Counted from the first letter of the stretch, positions 36,298 to 44,929 are shown. The stretch: DNA of 64,000 bases from an uncultured Formosa sp. (GCF_947500765.1 NZ_CANMTH010000003.1:248001-312000); one strand, 5' to 3'. Program-made: numbers and translations. The notes: generated by a model not told the origin, from the sequence alone.

Positions 36298-36329
36298 AAT
36301 ACTGATTATTAATGTATTAAAATTTAATT

Positions 36330-36644
36330 TTGAACAAAGAAAACAATTGTCCACTTAATTATACCATGAATTTAATAGGTACAAAATGGAAACCTTTAAT
36401 ATTATTTCATCTTCTAGAAGGCGATTTACGCTCAGGAGTATTACAAAAACATATTCTTGGAATATCCAATAAAATGTTTACGCAAACGGTACGAGAATTA
36501 GAGAAAGACGGTTTGATTTGTAGAACTGTTTATCCTGTTGTACCTCCAAAAGTGGAATATGGATTGACAGTTAGAGGAAAATCTCTAGAACCTATTTTAA
36601 AAGGTTTAGATGCTTGGGGAGCTAAAGATTGGAAACAGTCTTAA
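36330..36644 (+). CDS. HxlR-family transcriptional regulator
   Basis: This 104-residue winged-helix regulator has the HxlR signature CPLNYTMNLIGTKWKPLILF with the conserved Cys7, which senses quinones or electrophiles in YodB/QorR-type members. DNA-recognition residues lie in LGISNKMFTQTVRELEKDGL. I use the TTG start at 36330 because it keeps the Cys; an in-frame TAA lies 12 bases upstream and the next ATG (36366) would remove the Cys. It is divergent from the VOC gene, which is the likely target. Confidence 0.85.
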   Translation: MNKENNCPLNYTMNLIGTKWKPLILFHLLEGDLRSGVLQKHILGISNKMFTQTVRELEKDGLICRTVYPVVPPKVEYGLTVRGKSLEPILKGLDAWGAKDWKQS

Positions 36645-36676
36645 GTTTAGCTTTTGGATATTTTTTTTATTCTATG

Positions 36677-37384
36677 TTAAATAAGTCCTATAAAAATTGA
36701 AACATAATACAATCCAGTAAGTATAAAGACAACGCCTGCTACGGTGCGCATTAGTTTTTCAATTTTTGTAATCTTATTATAGAATATCCCTATTTTTCTT
36801 GCGGCAGAAACTAGTAAATAAGTAAATAGTATAACGGGTAATCCGGTTCCGAAAGCGAAAATAATAGGCAAGTATAAGCCGTCTGCAGATGTAATAGACA
36901 TAGGAATTAGCATACCAAAAAACAAGGCCCCACTGTATGGGCAAAAGGCTAAGGCGAATACCACACCAATTAAAAATGCCCCTAAAAGACCTTTATCTTT
37001 GAATTTATCTGATAGTTTGTCTTGAAAATTAATTGTTCCTAAAAAGTTGATTTTTATTACGTTTAGCATTATTAACCCAATAAGAATTAATAAAGGCCCC
37101 AAGTATTTTTCGCCATTCTGATTGAAAAACCGTGCAATATGAAATTTACTAGCTCCAAAGTATAATATTAGTCCAATGACTGTATAGCTAAAACCTCTAC
37201 CTAAAGAATAAAGTAAACCACTTAAAAATACCTTGCGTTTATTGGCTATGTTTTTAGATATAAATGCAGTAGCTGTAATATTGGTTGCTAATGGACACGG
37301 ACTAATGGCTGTCATTAGTCCGAGTAAGAATGCCGATAAAACTGGAATGTTGTAATTCTCTAAAAGCGATTGAAGAACATTCAT
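36677..37384 (-). CDS. arsG: ArsG-family DsbD-like transporter
   Basis: This 235-residue protein has six or more membrane segments and resembles CcdA/DsbD. Redox-type cysteines lie in AISPCPLATN (Cys30) and FALAFCPYSGAL (Cys148). It corresponds to the family named after the aromatic arsenical efflux permease ArsG, which occurs with ArsF. The preceding gene is ArsF (stop and start adjacent), supporting the assignment. An electron-transfer or efflux role in arsenic resistance is inferred. Confidence 0.75.
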   Translation of the reverse strand: MNVLQSLLENYNIPVLSAFLLGLMTAISPCPLATNITATAFISKNIANKRKVFLSGLLYSLGRGFSYTVIGLILYFGASKFHIARFFNQNGEKYLGPLLILIGLIMLNVIKINFLGTINFQDKLSDKFKDKGLLGAFLIGVVFALAFCPYSGALFFGMLIPMSITSADGLYLPIIFAFGTGLPVILFTYLLVSAARKIGIFYNKITKIEKLMRTVAGVVFILTGLYYVSIFIGLI

Positions 37385-37822
37385 TTACAATGTGTTTAAT
37401 GCAGTATTTATTTTAGTTTGTAATCCTTCAGAAAAGGCTGCTTTATCTGTTCCATTCATAAATGCAAAATCTGTTAAATCTATGTGTTGTTCTTTTCCGT
37501 CTTTAATTACATTTAACATTAAGGCTGTTCCTGCAGCTTCAAATTTTTCGGCTACTTTTTTGTTGGCTTTATCATCTACATTTATAACCTGAAATGTCAC
37601 TTTATTGTCTTTTAATTCATTTGAGAAATAAGTGTCTAAAGTATATTTAGTATTGGCTTCTATGGCTTTACACGTCATACATCTGTGAGTAGAGTGGAAG
37701 TCTAATACTTCTATTTTAGATATAGATTTGTCTATATTTTGGTCTTCTTTTTTAGTTTGTCCGTTGCAAGCCGTTAACAAAAAGGTGATGCTTAAAACGG
37801 TTGAAAATTTGATTATTTTCAT
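37385..37822 (-). CDS. arsF: ArsF-family thioredoxin-like lipoprotein
   Basis: This 145-residue lipoprotein (lipobox Cys19, LLTACNGQ) has a thioredoxin-like fold with a CxxC pair at residues 48-51 (THRCMTCKAIEAN) and a middle segment VTFQVINVDDKANKK. It matches the family annotated as nitroreductase subunit ArsF, found with ArsG. It probably passes electrons with the DsbD-like ArsG next door. Whether it reduces nitroaromatic arsenicals here is unknown. Confidence 0.7.
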   Translation of the reverse strand: MKIIKFSTVLSITFLLTACNGQTKKEDQNIDKSISKIEVLDFHSTHRCMTCKAIEANTKYTLDTYFSNELKDNKVTFQVINVDDKANKKVAEKFEAAGTALMLNVIKDGKEQHIDLTDFAFMNGTDKAAFSEGLQTKINTALNTL

Positions 37823-37860
37823 AGTATATAAAGTTTATTTTAGTCTAATCTATCTGTTTT

Positions 37861-38835
37861 TTATAAAATCATATTAAACAAGAATCCGGAAAAGATTATG
37901 GCAAGTGTCACTACGCCAAAGAAGATGGCAATTAACTTTAAAGACATTACTTTTTTTAATAAAGTAGCCTCCGGTAAGGATAAGCCCACAGTCCCCATCA
38001 TAAACGCAATGGCTGTACCTAGCGGGACACCTTTAGCAACAAAAACTTGAATAATGGGAACAACACCTGCTGCATTTGCATACATTGGTACCGCTAAAAT
38101 GACAGCTAATGGTACGGTCCACCATTGGCCACCTCCTAAAAATTTATTAAAAAAGTTTTCAGGAACATAACCGTGCATAGCACCTCCAATTGCAACTCCT
38201 ATAATTATATAAATTAGTACACCTTTAATAATGTCCCATGCATTTTGTGTAATTTCAGGGATACGTTGTTTAAAGGTTCGCTTTTCTTCTTGATAATAGT
38301 CTTGTTGGTTTTTTTGTGCCATGATGTTTTTAACCCAATCAGAGAGTAGAGGTTCTAGATTAAATTTACCAAGAATCCATCCCCCAAGTGTGCCAAGCAT
38401 AATTCCAGAACTTACATAAATTAAAGTGGCTTTTACGCCAAACATACCCAGAAACATGGCAATTGCGACTTCGTTAACTAAAGGCGAGGTGATTAAAAAA
38501 GCAAAGGTAACACCCAACGGAATTCCGCCTTGTACAAAGCCAATAAATAATGGTACAGATGAACAAGAACAAAAGGGAGTAATCGCTCCGAAAATCGATG
38601 AAAACAGGTATTCTAAGCCATATAGTTTATTTTTATTCAGATAGTTTTTTAAACGTTCTATCGGTAAATAAGTATTTACGATTCCCATAATAAATACGAT
38701 AATAAATAATAGAATTAGGATCTTAATAGTATCGTAAATAAAGAAATTTAAAGCAGTTCCGAGATGGGTATTTGCTCCAATACCACAAACAGAGTAGATT
38801 AACCAATCTGCAAAATGTTGTAACCAATCAAACAT
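37861..38835 (-). CDS. arsP: ArsP-type permease (UPF0718)
   Basis: This 324-residue polytopic permease contains the family's PFCSCSSVPLFIGFVQGG motif with Cys89 and Cys91 and LITSPLVNEVAIAMFLG. Members export trivalent organoarsenicals or, in other cases, copper or zinc. Being inside an arsR-thioredoxin-OsmC-ArsF-ArsG operon and beside arsM favours arsenicals. The gene lies 38 bases upstream of the ArsF gene. Confidence 0.8.
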   Translation of the reverse strand: MFDWLQHFADWLIYSVCGIGANTHLGTALNFFIYDTIKILILLFIIVFIMGIVNTYLPIERLKNYLNKNKLYGLEYLFSSIFGAITPFCSCSSVPLFIGFVQGGIPLGVTFAFLITSPLVNEVAIAMFLGMFGVKATLIYVSSGIMLGTLGGWILGKFNLEPLLSDWVKNIMAQKNQQDYYQEEKRTFKQRIPEITQNAWDIIKGVLIYIIIGVAIGGAMHGYVPENFFNKFLGGGQWWTVPLAVILAVPMYANAAGVVPIIQVFVAKGVPLGTAIAFMMGTVGLSLPEATLLKKVMSLKLIAIFFGVVTLAIIFSGFLFNMIL

Positions 38836-38836
38836 A

Positions 38837-39235
38837 TTAAAGCGTTTTTATAGTTCCGCTAATGGCACAAGATAATTTTACTGTATTGTAAATTGTACCG
38901 TGTTTTTCGATGTTCTTTTTTAGTAAATCTATATTCAGGTTATTATCTGTGCTGTAAATTTTTAAATCATAATGAATGTTCTCCATTCTAGGAGGATGTT
39001 CTAAACGATCTGCATGTACATTTACAGTTGCTTTGGTATAAGAGAAATTCATCATTTTAGAAAAGCGTTCTACATTTTTTAGCATACATGCAGAAAATGA
39101 ACCTAAAAATAGTTCTGCAGGATTTGGTAACGTGTCTGCTGTTTGTGATGTCGTACCAAAATCTATTTGAGAAGATTTGATACGAATCTCTGCATCCTGA
39201 TTTGAAACTGAAGATGCGTTGATTTGATAGTTCAT
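38837..39235 (-). CDS. OsmC-family peroxiredoxin-like protein
   Basis: This 132-residue protein has the two OsmC cysteines: Cys50 in LGSFSACMLKNVERF and Cys123 in TVKLSCAISG. OsmC proteins reduce organic hydroperoxides. It sits 1 base before the ArsP gene and 5 bases after a small thioredoxin gene, so it is part of the arsenic operon. A role in the thiol stress caused by arsenicals is inferred. Confidence 0.8.
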   Translation of the reverse strand: MNYQINASSVSNQDAEIRIKSSQIDFGTTSQTADTLPNPAELFLGSFSACMLKNVERFSKMMNFSYTKATVNVHADRLEHPPRMENIHYDLKIYSTDNNLNIDLLKKNIEKHGTIYNTVKLSCAISGTIKTL

Positions 39236-39240
39236 GACTC

Positions 39241-39477
39241 TTATTTCAAAAGTTCCAATACTTCAGTTTTTGATGGTACTCTTCCTTTTATTGTAATAAC
39301 ATCATCGACAACTAATGCAGGTGTTGTCATGACGTTATATTTCATGATCTCCATAATATCTTCAACTTTTTCAACATTAGCATCAATGTTATTTTCAGTT
39401 ATTACATCTTTTACAACGCCTGTCATGGCTTGACATTTTGGGCATCCAGTTCCTAAAATTTTAATTACTTTACTCAT
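39241..39477 (-). CDS. Small MTH895-type thioredoxin
   Basis: This 78-residue thioredoxin-like protein has the CPKC pair at Cys12 and Cys15 (ILGTGCPKCQAMTG) and the cis-Pro region TTPALVVDD. This compact type commonly accompanies arsR-linked permeases. It follows arsR after a 51-base gap. Confidence 0.85.
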   Translation of the reverse strand: MSKVIKILGTGCPKCQAMTGVVKDVITENNIDANVEKVEDIMEIMKYNVMTTPALVVDDVITIKGRVPSKTEVLELLK

Positions 39478-39492
39478 AATATTAGTATTTGT

Positions 39493-39512
39493 TTATCGCC
39501 AATAAACGATAA
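39493..39512. promoter_or_regulatory. Inverted repeat TTATCG-N8-CGATAA between arsR and thioredoxin genes
   Basis: TTATCG (39493-39498) and CGATAA (39507-39512) form a perfect 6-bp inverted repeat. The ATCG/CGAT core is shared with the palindrome just upstream of arsR, so it may be a second ArsR site. Confidence 0.4.
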
Positions 39513-39528
39513 GATTATTAAAAAAATA

Positions 39529-39834
39529 TCAATCAAAAAATTCTTTAAATAGTGATTTTGCAATTTTCCAATTCTCTTGATTAATACAGTATTTTATTTT
39601 TGGTGATTTTAATTCGCCTTGAATTAATCCCGCATTTTTTAATTCTTTAAGATGTTGAGAAATTGTAGACTGCGCTAAAGGAAATACATCTACTAAATCA
39701 CCTGTAAAACAACAAGATTGTTTATCTAAATGTTTTAAAATTGCAATTCGTGTTGGATGTCCTAATGCTTTTGCAAATCGTGCTAAAGCTTCAGTATTTT
39801 CTTTGTATTCTATATGTTCTAAACTTCTTTTCAT
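39529..39834 (-). CDS. arsR: ArsR/SmtB-family metalloregulator
   Basis: This 101-residue winged-helix repressor has an N-terminal FAKALGHPTRIAILKHLD and a recognition helix region LAQSTISQHLKELKNAGL. Candidate metal ligands are the adjacent Cys41-Cys42 (DKQSCCFTGDL) and Cys83; this differs from the ELCVCDL motif of plasmid ArsR but resembles other arsenic sensors with a Cys-Cys pair. It leads the arsenic operon and is divergent from arsM. A palindrome lies 7 bases upstream of its start. Confidence 0.85.
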   Translation of the reverse strand: MKRSLEHIEYKENTEALARFAKALGHPTRIAILKHLDKQSCCFTGDLVDVFPLAQSTISQHLKELKNAGLIQGELKSPKIKYCINQENWKIAKSLFKEFFD

Positions 39835-40183
39835 ATTCTTATCGTAAAGATACGATTGGTTTTTTTGTTAAAATGTGACTTATGTCACCTACAGTAATAT
39901 TTTTATAAAAATAATTAAATTTAGTTAATATGTTAGAGTCAAGTTTTACCTAAGTTTAAGTGAATCATAATTTTAAGCACACGTAATCATGGTTCAATTT
40001 TTTATACTTTTTTTAAGTTGAATTAATTTGATGTATCATATATTAATCGTAATATTACAATGGTTAGTTTTTTAATGAATAGACGTTTGTAATTCGTTGA
40101 AAAACTATTATTCAATTATATAATTTATGGTTTGAAAATTACTTAGAAATCATAAAGATTTTATTAATAACTAATTTAATATC
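39835..40183. other. Divergent arsR-arsM intergenic region
   Basis: This region holds the putative ArsR operator (39841-39856) and a GTGAC-TTAT-GTCAC inverted repeat (39875-39888). The latter resembles a Crp-type site (TGTGA-N6-TCAC). The long remainder up to arsM is AT-rich with no visible reading frame. Confidence 0.5.
39841..39856. promoter_or_regulatory. Putative ArsR operator ATCGTAAAGATACGAT
   Basis: A perfect 6-bp inverted repeat (ATCGTA-N4-TACGAT) lies 7-22 bases upstream of the arsR start. On the minus strand it overlaps TATCTTTA, a one-mismatch -7 box, so a bound repressor would block transcription. Confidence 0.6.
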
Positions 40184-41071
40184 ATGAGCAAAGAACAAGA
40201 ACTTAAAGACATTGTAAAGGCACGTTATGCTAAAATCGCAGAACAAGGGAAGGTTGAAAATGCCTCGTCATGTTGTGGTGCTACGCCGCCAACAAACAAA
40301 GTGTATAATATTATGATGGATGATTATTCTGAAACCAAAGGGTATGTAGAAGATGCAGATTTGGGTTTAGGTTGCGGATTACCTACACAATTTGCTAAAA
40401 TTAGAAAAGGTGACACAGTAATTGATTTAGGTTCTGGGGCAGGAAATGATTGTTTTGTAGCGCGACATGAAACTGGTGCAGAAGGAAAAGTGATTGGAGT
40501 AGATTTTACACCAATTATGATAAAAAAGGCACGAATTAATGCTGAAAAATTAGGTTATAATAACGTTGAATTTAGAGAAGGTGATATTGATGATATGCCT
40601 GTAAGTGACGACGTTGCAGATGTAATTGTAAGTAATTGTGTCTTAAATTTAGTGCCTAATAAACAAAAAGTGATTGGTGAAATTTATAGAGTTCTTAAGC
40701 CAAGCGGACATTTTAGTGTGTCCGATATTGTATTAATTGGAGATCTTCCAAAAGCATTACAACAAGATGCAGAAATGTATGCCGGTTGTGTTGCTGGAGC
40801 CATTCAGCGTAGTGCATATTTACAGCTAATTGCAGACCAAGGATTTAAAAATATTCAAATTCAAAAAGAAAAACCCATTGTTATTCCTAACGATATTTTA
40901 AGTAAATATTTATCTACGGAAGAAGTCAATGCTTTCAATACTGGTGGTGTAGGTATTTTTAGTATTACTGTGTATGCTGAAAAACCCGGAAATGTAAAAG
41001 CAAAAACACCATTAGAATTTTCTGAAATAGAGCCTTCTAATTGTTGCTCTCCTTCTACAGGTTGTTGTTAA
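40184..41071 (+). CDS. arsM: Arsenite S-adenosylmethionine methyltransferase
   Basis: This 295-residue enzyme methylates As(III) using SAM and glutathione or thioredoxin. The SAM motif is IDLGSGAGNDCFVA (residues 80-93). Conserved arsenic-binding cysteines are visible: the Cys30-Cys31 pair (ASSCCGATPP), Cys64 (LGLGCGLPTQ), Cys152 (VSNCVLNLVP) and Cys202 (YAGCVAGAI). The tail SNCCSPSTGCC adds four more Cys. Methylated trivalent products would be substrates for the ArsP-type permease encoded across the divergent promoter. Confidence 0.93.
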   Translation: MSKEQELKDIVKARYAKIAEQGKVENASSCCGATPPTNKVYNIMMDDYSETKGYVEDADLGLGCGLPTQFAKIRKGDTVIDLGSGAGNDCFVARHETGAEGKVIGVDFTPIMIKKARINAEKLGYNNVEFREGDIDDMPVSDDVADVIVSNCVLNLVPNKQKVIGEIYRVLKPSGHFSVSDIVLIGDLPKALQQDAEMYAGCVAGAIQRSAYLQLIADQGFKNIQIQKEKPIVIPNDILSKYLSTEEVNAFNTGGVGIFSITVYAEKPGNVKAKTPLEFSEIEPSNCCSPSTGCC

Positions 41072-41099
41072 TTTAGAGAACATATTATAGCTAAAAATG

Positions 41100-41141
41100 A
41101 AAACACCAGATTTTACATCTTATCGTAAAATCTGGTGTTTT
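41100..41141. terminator. Bidirectional intrinsic terminator after arsM
   Basis: A perfect 17-bp stem (41100-41116 with 41125-41141, core CACCAGATTTTAC) with an 8-base loop has A and T runs on both sides. It serves arsM (+) and the convergent gene ending at 41158 (-). Confidence 0.85.
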
Positions 41142-41157
41142 TGTATAAGTAGCGTCT

Positions 41158-41790
41158 TTACTTGGTACCTCCTTTTTTGTCTATTTCTAAAGCAATTTTA
41201 TAAAATATTCTAAAGTCTTTTGTATTATATTTTGCACGCATGGCAGATAATACATCTACCAATCCTAAACTGTTCCAATCCCAAAGCATAGTATCGAAAT
41301 TGTATTTATACATTTGTGATCCCACTTCTTTTCTTATAGCTTCAAGTTCTGCAGTATTAATTCCGTTTTCGGATAACTTTTCGGTAATTTTTTTTTCGTC
41401 TTCAGGTGTGAATTCTGTATCTAAATAGGGTTCTAAAATCCAATCCCAGTTCCATCTGTGTTTCACTAATGTTATGTCGTGGCGTTTTGCAAAGTCTTTT
41501 AATTGGTCCTTTTGTGTTGCAGATATAAAAATAATATCGTCACCAACTTCAATACTACAAGTACCAAAATCTAGACTAATGGCATGAATTTTATGAGGTG
41601 AGATCCTTTTTTTAGGGTAAGCTATAGAAGGTTCAAAAGGGTACTCTGAGATATTGATATGGTCCTCTAAAATTTCAGATTTTCCAATACCACACAATAA
41701 GGTTTTTACACCGCTATATTTTGTGTTATAAAAATCGTCTAACACCGACTTTTCTGCTTTTGGCTTAAATATGTTTCTAAAGAAATTCAA
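41158..41790 (-). CDS. Hypothetical cytoplasmic protein
   Basis: This 210-residue protein has no signal peptide or membrane segment. It contains ISLDFGTCSIEVGDDIIFIS, an aromatic-rich segment KHRWNWDWILEPYLDTEF and MLWDWNSLGLVDVLSAM. I recognise no family. It lies 13 bases after the NPP phosphodiesterase gene on the same strand and may be co-transcribed with it. Confidence 0.5.
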   Translation of the reverse strand: MNFFRNIFKPKAEKSVLDDFYNTKYSGVKTLLCGIGKSEILEDHINISEYPFEPSIAYPKKRISPHKIHAISLDFGTCSIEVGDDIIFISATQKDQLKDFAKRHDITLVKHRWNWDWILEPYLDTEFTPEDEKKITEKLSENGINTAELEAIRKEVGSQMYKYNFDTMLWDWNSLGLVDVLSAMRAKYNTKDFRIFYKIALEIDKKGGTK

Positions 41791-41803
41791 GAGTATAAGG
41801 TGA

Positions 41804-43093
41804 TTAATTTTTAGATTTTAAAACAGATTTTATATTGTCTAAATTCCCGTCTATATTACTTGGAATATCAAGACCTAAGATGTTACACATTAACGGATAA
41901 ATATTAATGTTTTGTGTTGAAGGTATAACGTAACCAGATTTAAATGCAGGACCATTGGCGTAAAAAATGCCTTGCATATCTTTATGTTTCGGATCGTAAC
42001 CATGTACACCAACTGCTGTGATTCCTTCTTTTTTCATGTCTTCTATACGTTGCGTTTTCGAAAAATAATAACCAAAATCAGGTATCACTTGTACGCTTCC
42101 CCAATCTTTATTTTTAGGAGCATATTCAAAACCTGGTGTATTTTCTGTTTTATAGGCTTTAAAATGGTGTTCTTTTGGTTTTAAGTACTTCAATATAGCA
42201 TTAACACTAACTCCTTGTTTTGGATGAATATCAAGCATGGCCCCATTGTCTATCAACTCAAATAGATCTGTATTTGTAACATCTTCAACAGGTATAAAAT
42301 GAGAAGGTTTTACAGCTGTCATTCCGTGATCTGAGACTACAATTATATTTACATCAAGACCAGTAGCTGCAACACCATCAAATAAATTGCCTAAATTTTT
42401 ATCTAAATTTAATACAGCATTTTTAATTTTTTCTTGATTATTAGGGCCATAACGGTGTCCGACATCATCTAAATCAGAGAAATACATAGTAATCATGTGT
42501 GGCCTTTCTTTTTTAGGTAAGTCTAACCATTTTAAAACTTCTGCAACACGAGTTTCATTTTTAATTTTTCCATCGTAAGTATGATAATACGTTGGGTGAA
42601 TACCTTGTATATTAGCTTCAGAACCTACAAAAAAGTAACTTGCAGAAACCATATTAGATTTGTCGGCTTGTACCCAAATTGGAGTTCCTCCGTAAAATTC
42701 ACCATCTTCAACTTGTTCTCTATTTCTAATATTATAGATTGTGTCTTTTTTATAACTAAAAAACGAGTTTCCAATTAAACCGTGATGATCAGGATACATT
42801 CCTGTTGCAATGGTGTAATGATTTGGAAATGTTTTTGAAGGAAAAGCAGGAATAAGCGATTCTGTTTTTACTCCGTTTTCTATAAAGCGAGTAAGATGTG
42901 GCGGTTTATATTGATCCACATAATCCCAACGAAAACCATCTAATGAGATTAAAATAACGTAAGGTTTTTTTCTTGATGCTTTTGAATTTGTAGTCAGATT
43001 AGCTGTGTCTCCTATGTTTTTACTTGATTTACATGAACTAAATATGAAAGGAAGTAGTATTAAAAGTAGGAGGTAAGTAACTTTTTTTTTCAT
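41804..43093 (-). CDS. NPP-type phosphodiesterase/nucleotide pyrophosphatase lipoprotein
   Basis: This protein belongs to the type I phosphodiesterase (alkaline phosphatase superfamily) group. I start it at the ATG at 43093, which gives a lipoprotein signal (LLLLILLPFIFSSCKSSKN); a frame to 43138 adds 15 residues. Metal and catalytic motifs are ILISLDGFRWDYV, nucleophile Thr in FPSKTFPNHYTIATG, FSDLDDVGHRYGP, VVSDHGMTAV and GVHGYDPKH. It should act in the periplasm on nucleotide or phospholipid diesters. Exact substrate unknown. Confidence 0.9.
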   Translation of the reverse strand: MKKKVTYLLLLILLPFIFSSCKSSKNIGDTANLTTNSKASRKKPYVILISLDGFRWDYVDQYKPPHLTRFIENGVKTESLIPAFPSKTFPNHYTIATGMYPDHHGLIGNSFFSYKKDTIYNIRNREQVEDGEFYGGTPIWVQADKSNMVSASYFFVGSEANIQGIHPTYYHTYDGKIKNETRVAEVLKWLDLPKKERPHMITMYFSDLDDVGHRYGPNNQEKIKNAVLNLDKNLGNLFDGVAATGLDVNIIVVSDHGMTAVKPSHFIPVEDVTNTDLFELIDNGAMLDIHPKQGVSVNAILKYLKPKEHHFKAYKTENTPGFEYAPKNKDWGSVQVIPDFGYYFSKTQRIEDMKKEGITAVGVHGYDPKHKDMQGIFYANGPAFKSGYVIPSTQNINIYPLMCNILGLDIPSNIDGNLDNIKSVLKSKN

Positions 43094-43247
43094 TATGGAA
43101 TTATATAGATGTACTGAATGTGTTGTTTTTTTATTCATTAAATTTTAATTAAAATGAATGCAAAACAAATTTACACATAATTTTATACGCTGATTTTTTA
43201 AGTACTTAAAGTTTTATTAAATGTTAAGCATTCAATTGTATGTTGTC

Positions 43248-43388
43248 TTATTTTTTAACAGGAGTTCTTGTTCCGCCATGACCTCCAGCAACGATGACCA
43301 TTATTTTTATACTTAAAATGATAAACTTAAAAAATTGAAGGAATGGATTCATCATTCTAAATCGCATTCTTGGAGATATTCTTTGCAT
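43248..43388 (-). CDS. 46-residue basic membrane-associated peptide
   Basis: An uninterrupted 47-codon frame starts with ATG at 43388 and ends with TAA at 43248. The protein begins MQRISPRMRFRMMNPFLQFF, continues with a hydrophobic helix (KFIILSIKIMVIVAGG) and ends HGGTRTPVKK. The positive N-terminus and single helix suggest an inner-membrane peptide. It lies 83 bases downstream of the SQR-like gene on the same strand, so it may be co-expressed with it. I know no named family. Confidence 0.5.
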   Translation of the reverse strand: MQRISPRMRFRMMNPFLQFFKFIILSIKIMVIVAGGHGGTRTPVKK

Positions 43389-43471
43389 GATTTATTTTTT
43401 ATAAGTTATATTTTTACTTTTAAAATTATTGATTTACTTCATTTTTAAATTGATTAGTATAGATTTAATTC

Positions 43472-44929
43472 CTATTCAGGAATTAACCACCAAAAAGGTT
43501 TCATTTTTGCTTTATATAGAAAGGCATAGTGCAACATAAGTTTAAGCCAGTGGCCTGCGAGCCCTATTGCTCCGAAGGTTTTTCCTAAGTGCCTTCCATG
43601 TGAATTTGGATATTTTACAAAGTCAGGTACAATTGGGTAGGTTGTAATACTTACACCACTTCCGTTCCAGAAACCAAATCCAGCCGAGGCAATACAGGCA
43701 GCTCCCATATTTCCCATAGACCCTTTATGGTTTAAGGATTCTTGTTTGCTTTTAATACTGTCTATAATGTTTTCGGCAACCAATTTAGCTGTAATTCCAG
43801 AAGGCATTCCTGTACGTGGTGGTGCAGGAGCAATAACGGTTCCGTTTTTACTCGTTCTAGGTTTAGAAATGGCATGTGGTGGAGCAAATGCTATTCCAGG
43901 AGCAAAAATATTTTTATAACTCGGATTTTGATACGTTTCTGGCCAATCCTGAACCGTCCATGCTTCGTAAGGTTTTGGTGTATAATCGGCATCTACAATC
44001 ATGAAACCTTTAAAAAGTTTTGCTGTAATATCATTTTCATTCTTGTCGTAAGCCTTAAAACCATGCCCAGAAAAAGATGGAATTAACATTGCAAAATCGT
44101 AAGTCTCAGATTTATGTTCACCATCTAAATTTTCGTAATGGGCAATACCATCTTCAATTTTGTTTACACCAGCTCCTAAAATCCATTTAATGCCTCGGTC
44201 TTCAAAAATCATTTCGACTAATTCGCTGGATTTCATAATCATGTCTCCGTAACTCATTAAGACACCATCCATTCCGAAATCTCCTAATTGGTATTCGTTA
44301 GATATCCAGGTAACTTCTGCCATATCTCTAACATTGTGTTTATGTAATTCCTTTTCTACATTTAATATATATTCGAATGCTGCACCTTGACAGGTAGATT
44401 TTGCATGACCAGTACCAATTAATATTTTGGCTTTTTTACCTGCTTTCATATGTTGGATGGCTTCGTTTAAACCTTTCCAAGCATGATCTGCATGTGAGTA
44501 TGTACAGACAGAGTATGTTTTGTTTTTTCCAGGTATTAAACCTTCAGTAGCTTCAAAATTTAATTTTGGTCCAGTGGCATTAATCAAATAATCGTAAGTT
44601 ACTTTTTCTTGTTGTCCTTTTTTCGCTCCATCAACATATTCAGATAACACAAAAGGCAATGTTTCTGTTTTATTACCTTCAGGATAAAAAGAAACGACTT
44701 TGGCCTGTTTAAACTCAATGCCTTTCTTTTTATATAATGGAGCTAATGGAAATAGTATTTTTTCAGATTTCATTCTTCCTATTCCTACCCAAATATTAGA
44801 AGGTACCCATTGGTAATTACTGTTTGGAGAAACAACAACGACGTCGTGTTTTTTAGATAATTTTCTGCGTAAATGTGTCGCGGCAACATGACCAGCAATA
44901 CCAGCACCTAATATGACAATTTTAGACAT
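43472..44929 (-). CDS. Sulfide:quinone reductase-like flavoprotein
   Basis: This 485-residue FAD-dependent NDH-2/SQR-type oxidoreductase has the dinucleotide motif VILGAGIAGHVAATHLRR, a second FAD motif near residue 300 and the cysteine-containing segments VCTYSHADHAW and HAKSTCQGAAFEYIL. SQR enzymes use paired cysteines to oxidise sulfide and pass electrons to quinone; candidate cysteines are present, but I cannot confirm the catalytic set. The C-terminus LMLHYAFLYKAKMKPFWW is amphipathic, as in membrane-bound SQRs. The persulfide dioxygenase-rhodanese at 56521-57864 would fit the same pathway. Confidence 0.7.
   Translation of the reverse strand: MSKIVILGAGIAGHVAATHLRRKLSKKHDVVVVSPNSNYQWVPSNIWVGIGRMKSEKILFPLAPLYKKKGIEFKQAKVVSFYPEGNKTETLPFVLSEYVDGAKKGQQEKVTYDYLINATGPKLNFEATEGLIPGKNKTYSVCTYSHADHAWKGLNEAIQHMKAGKKAKILIGTGHAKSTCQGAAFEYILNVEKELHKHNVRDMAEVTWISNEYQLGDFGMDGVLMSYGDMIMKSSELVEMIFEDRGIKWILGAGVNKIEDGIAHYENLDGEHKSETYDFAMLIPSFSGHGFKAYDKNENDITAKLFKGFMIVDADYTPKPYEAWTVQDWPETYQNPSYKNIFAPGIAFAPPHAISKPRTSKNGTVIAPAPPRTGMPSGITAKLVAENIIDSIKSKQESLNHKGSMGNMGAACIASAGFGFWNGSGVSITTYPIVPDFVKYPNSHGRHLGKTFGAIGLAGHWLKLMLHYAFLYKAKMKPFWWLIPE

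Noticed and set aside
43742..44086. 114-codon plus-strand frame
   Set aside because: It lies antisense within the SQR-like gene and encodes a low-complexity Asn/Arg/Trp-rich product with no support.
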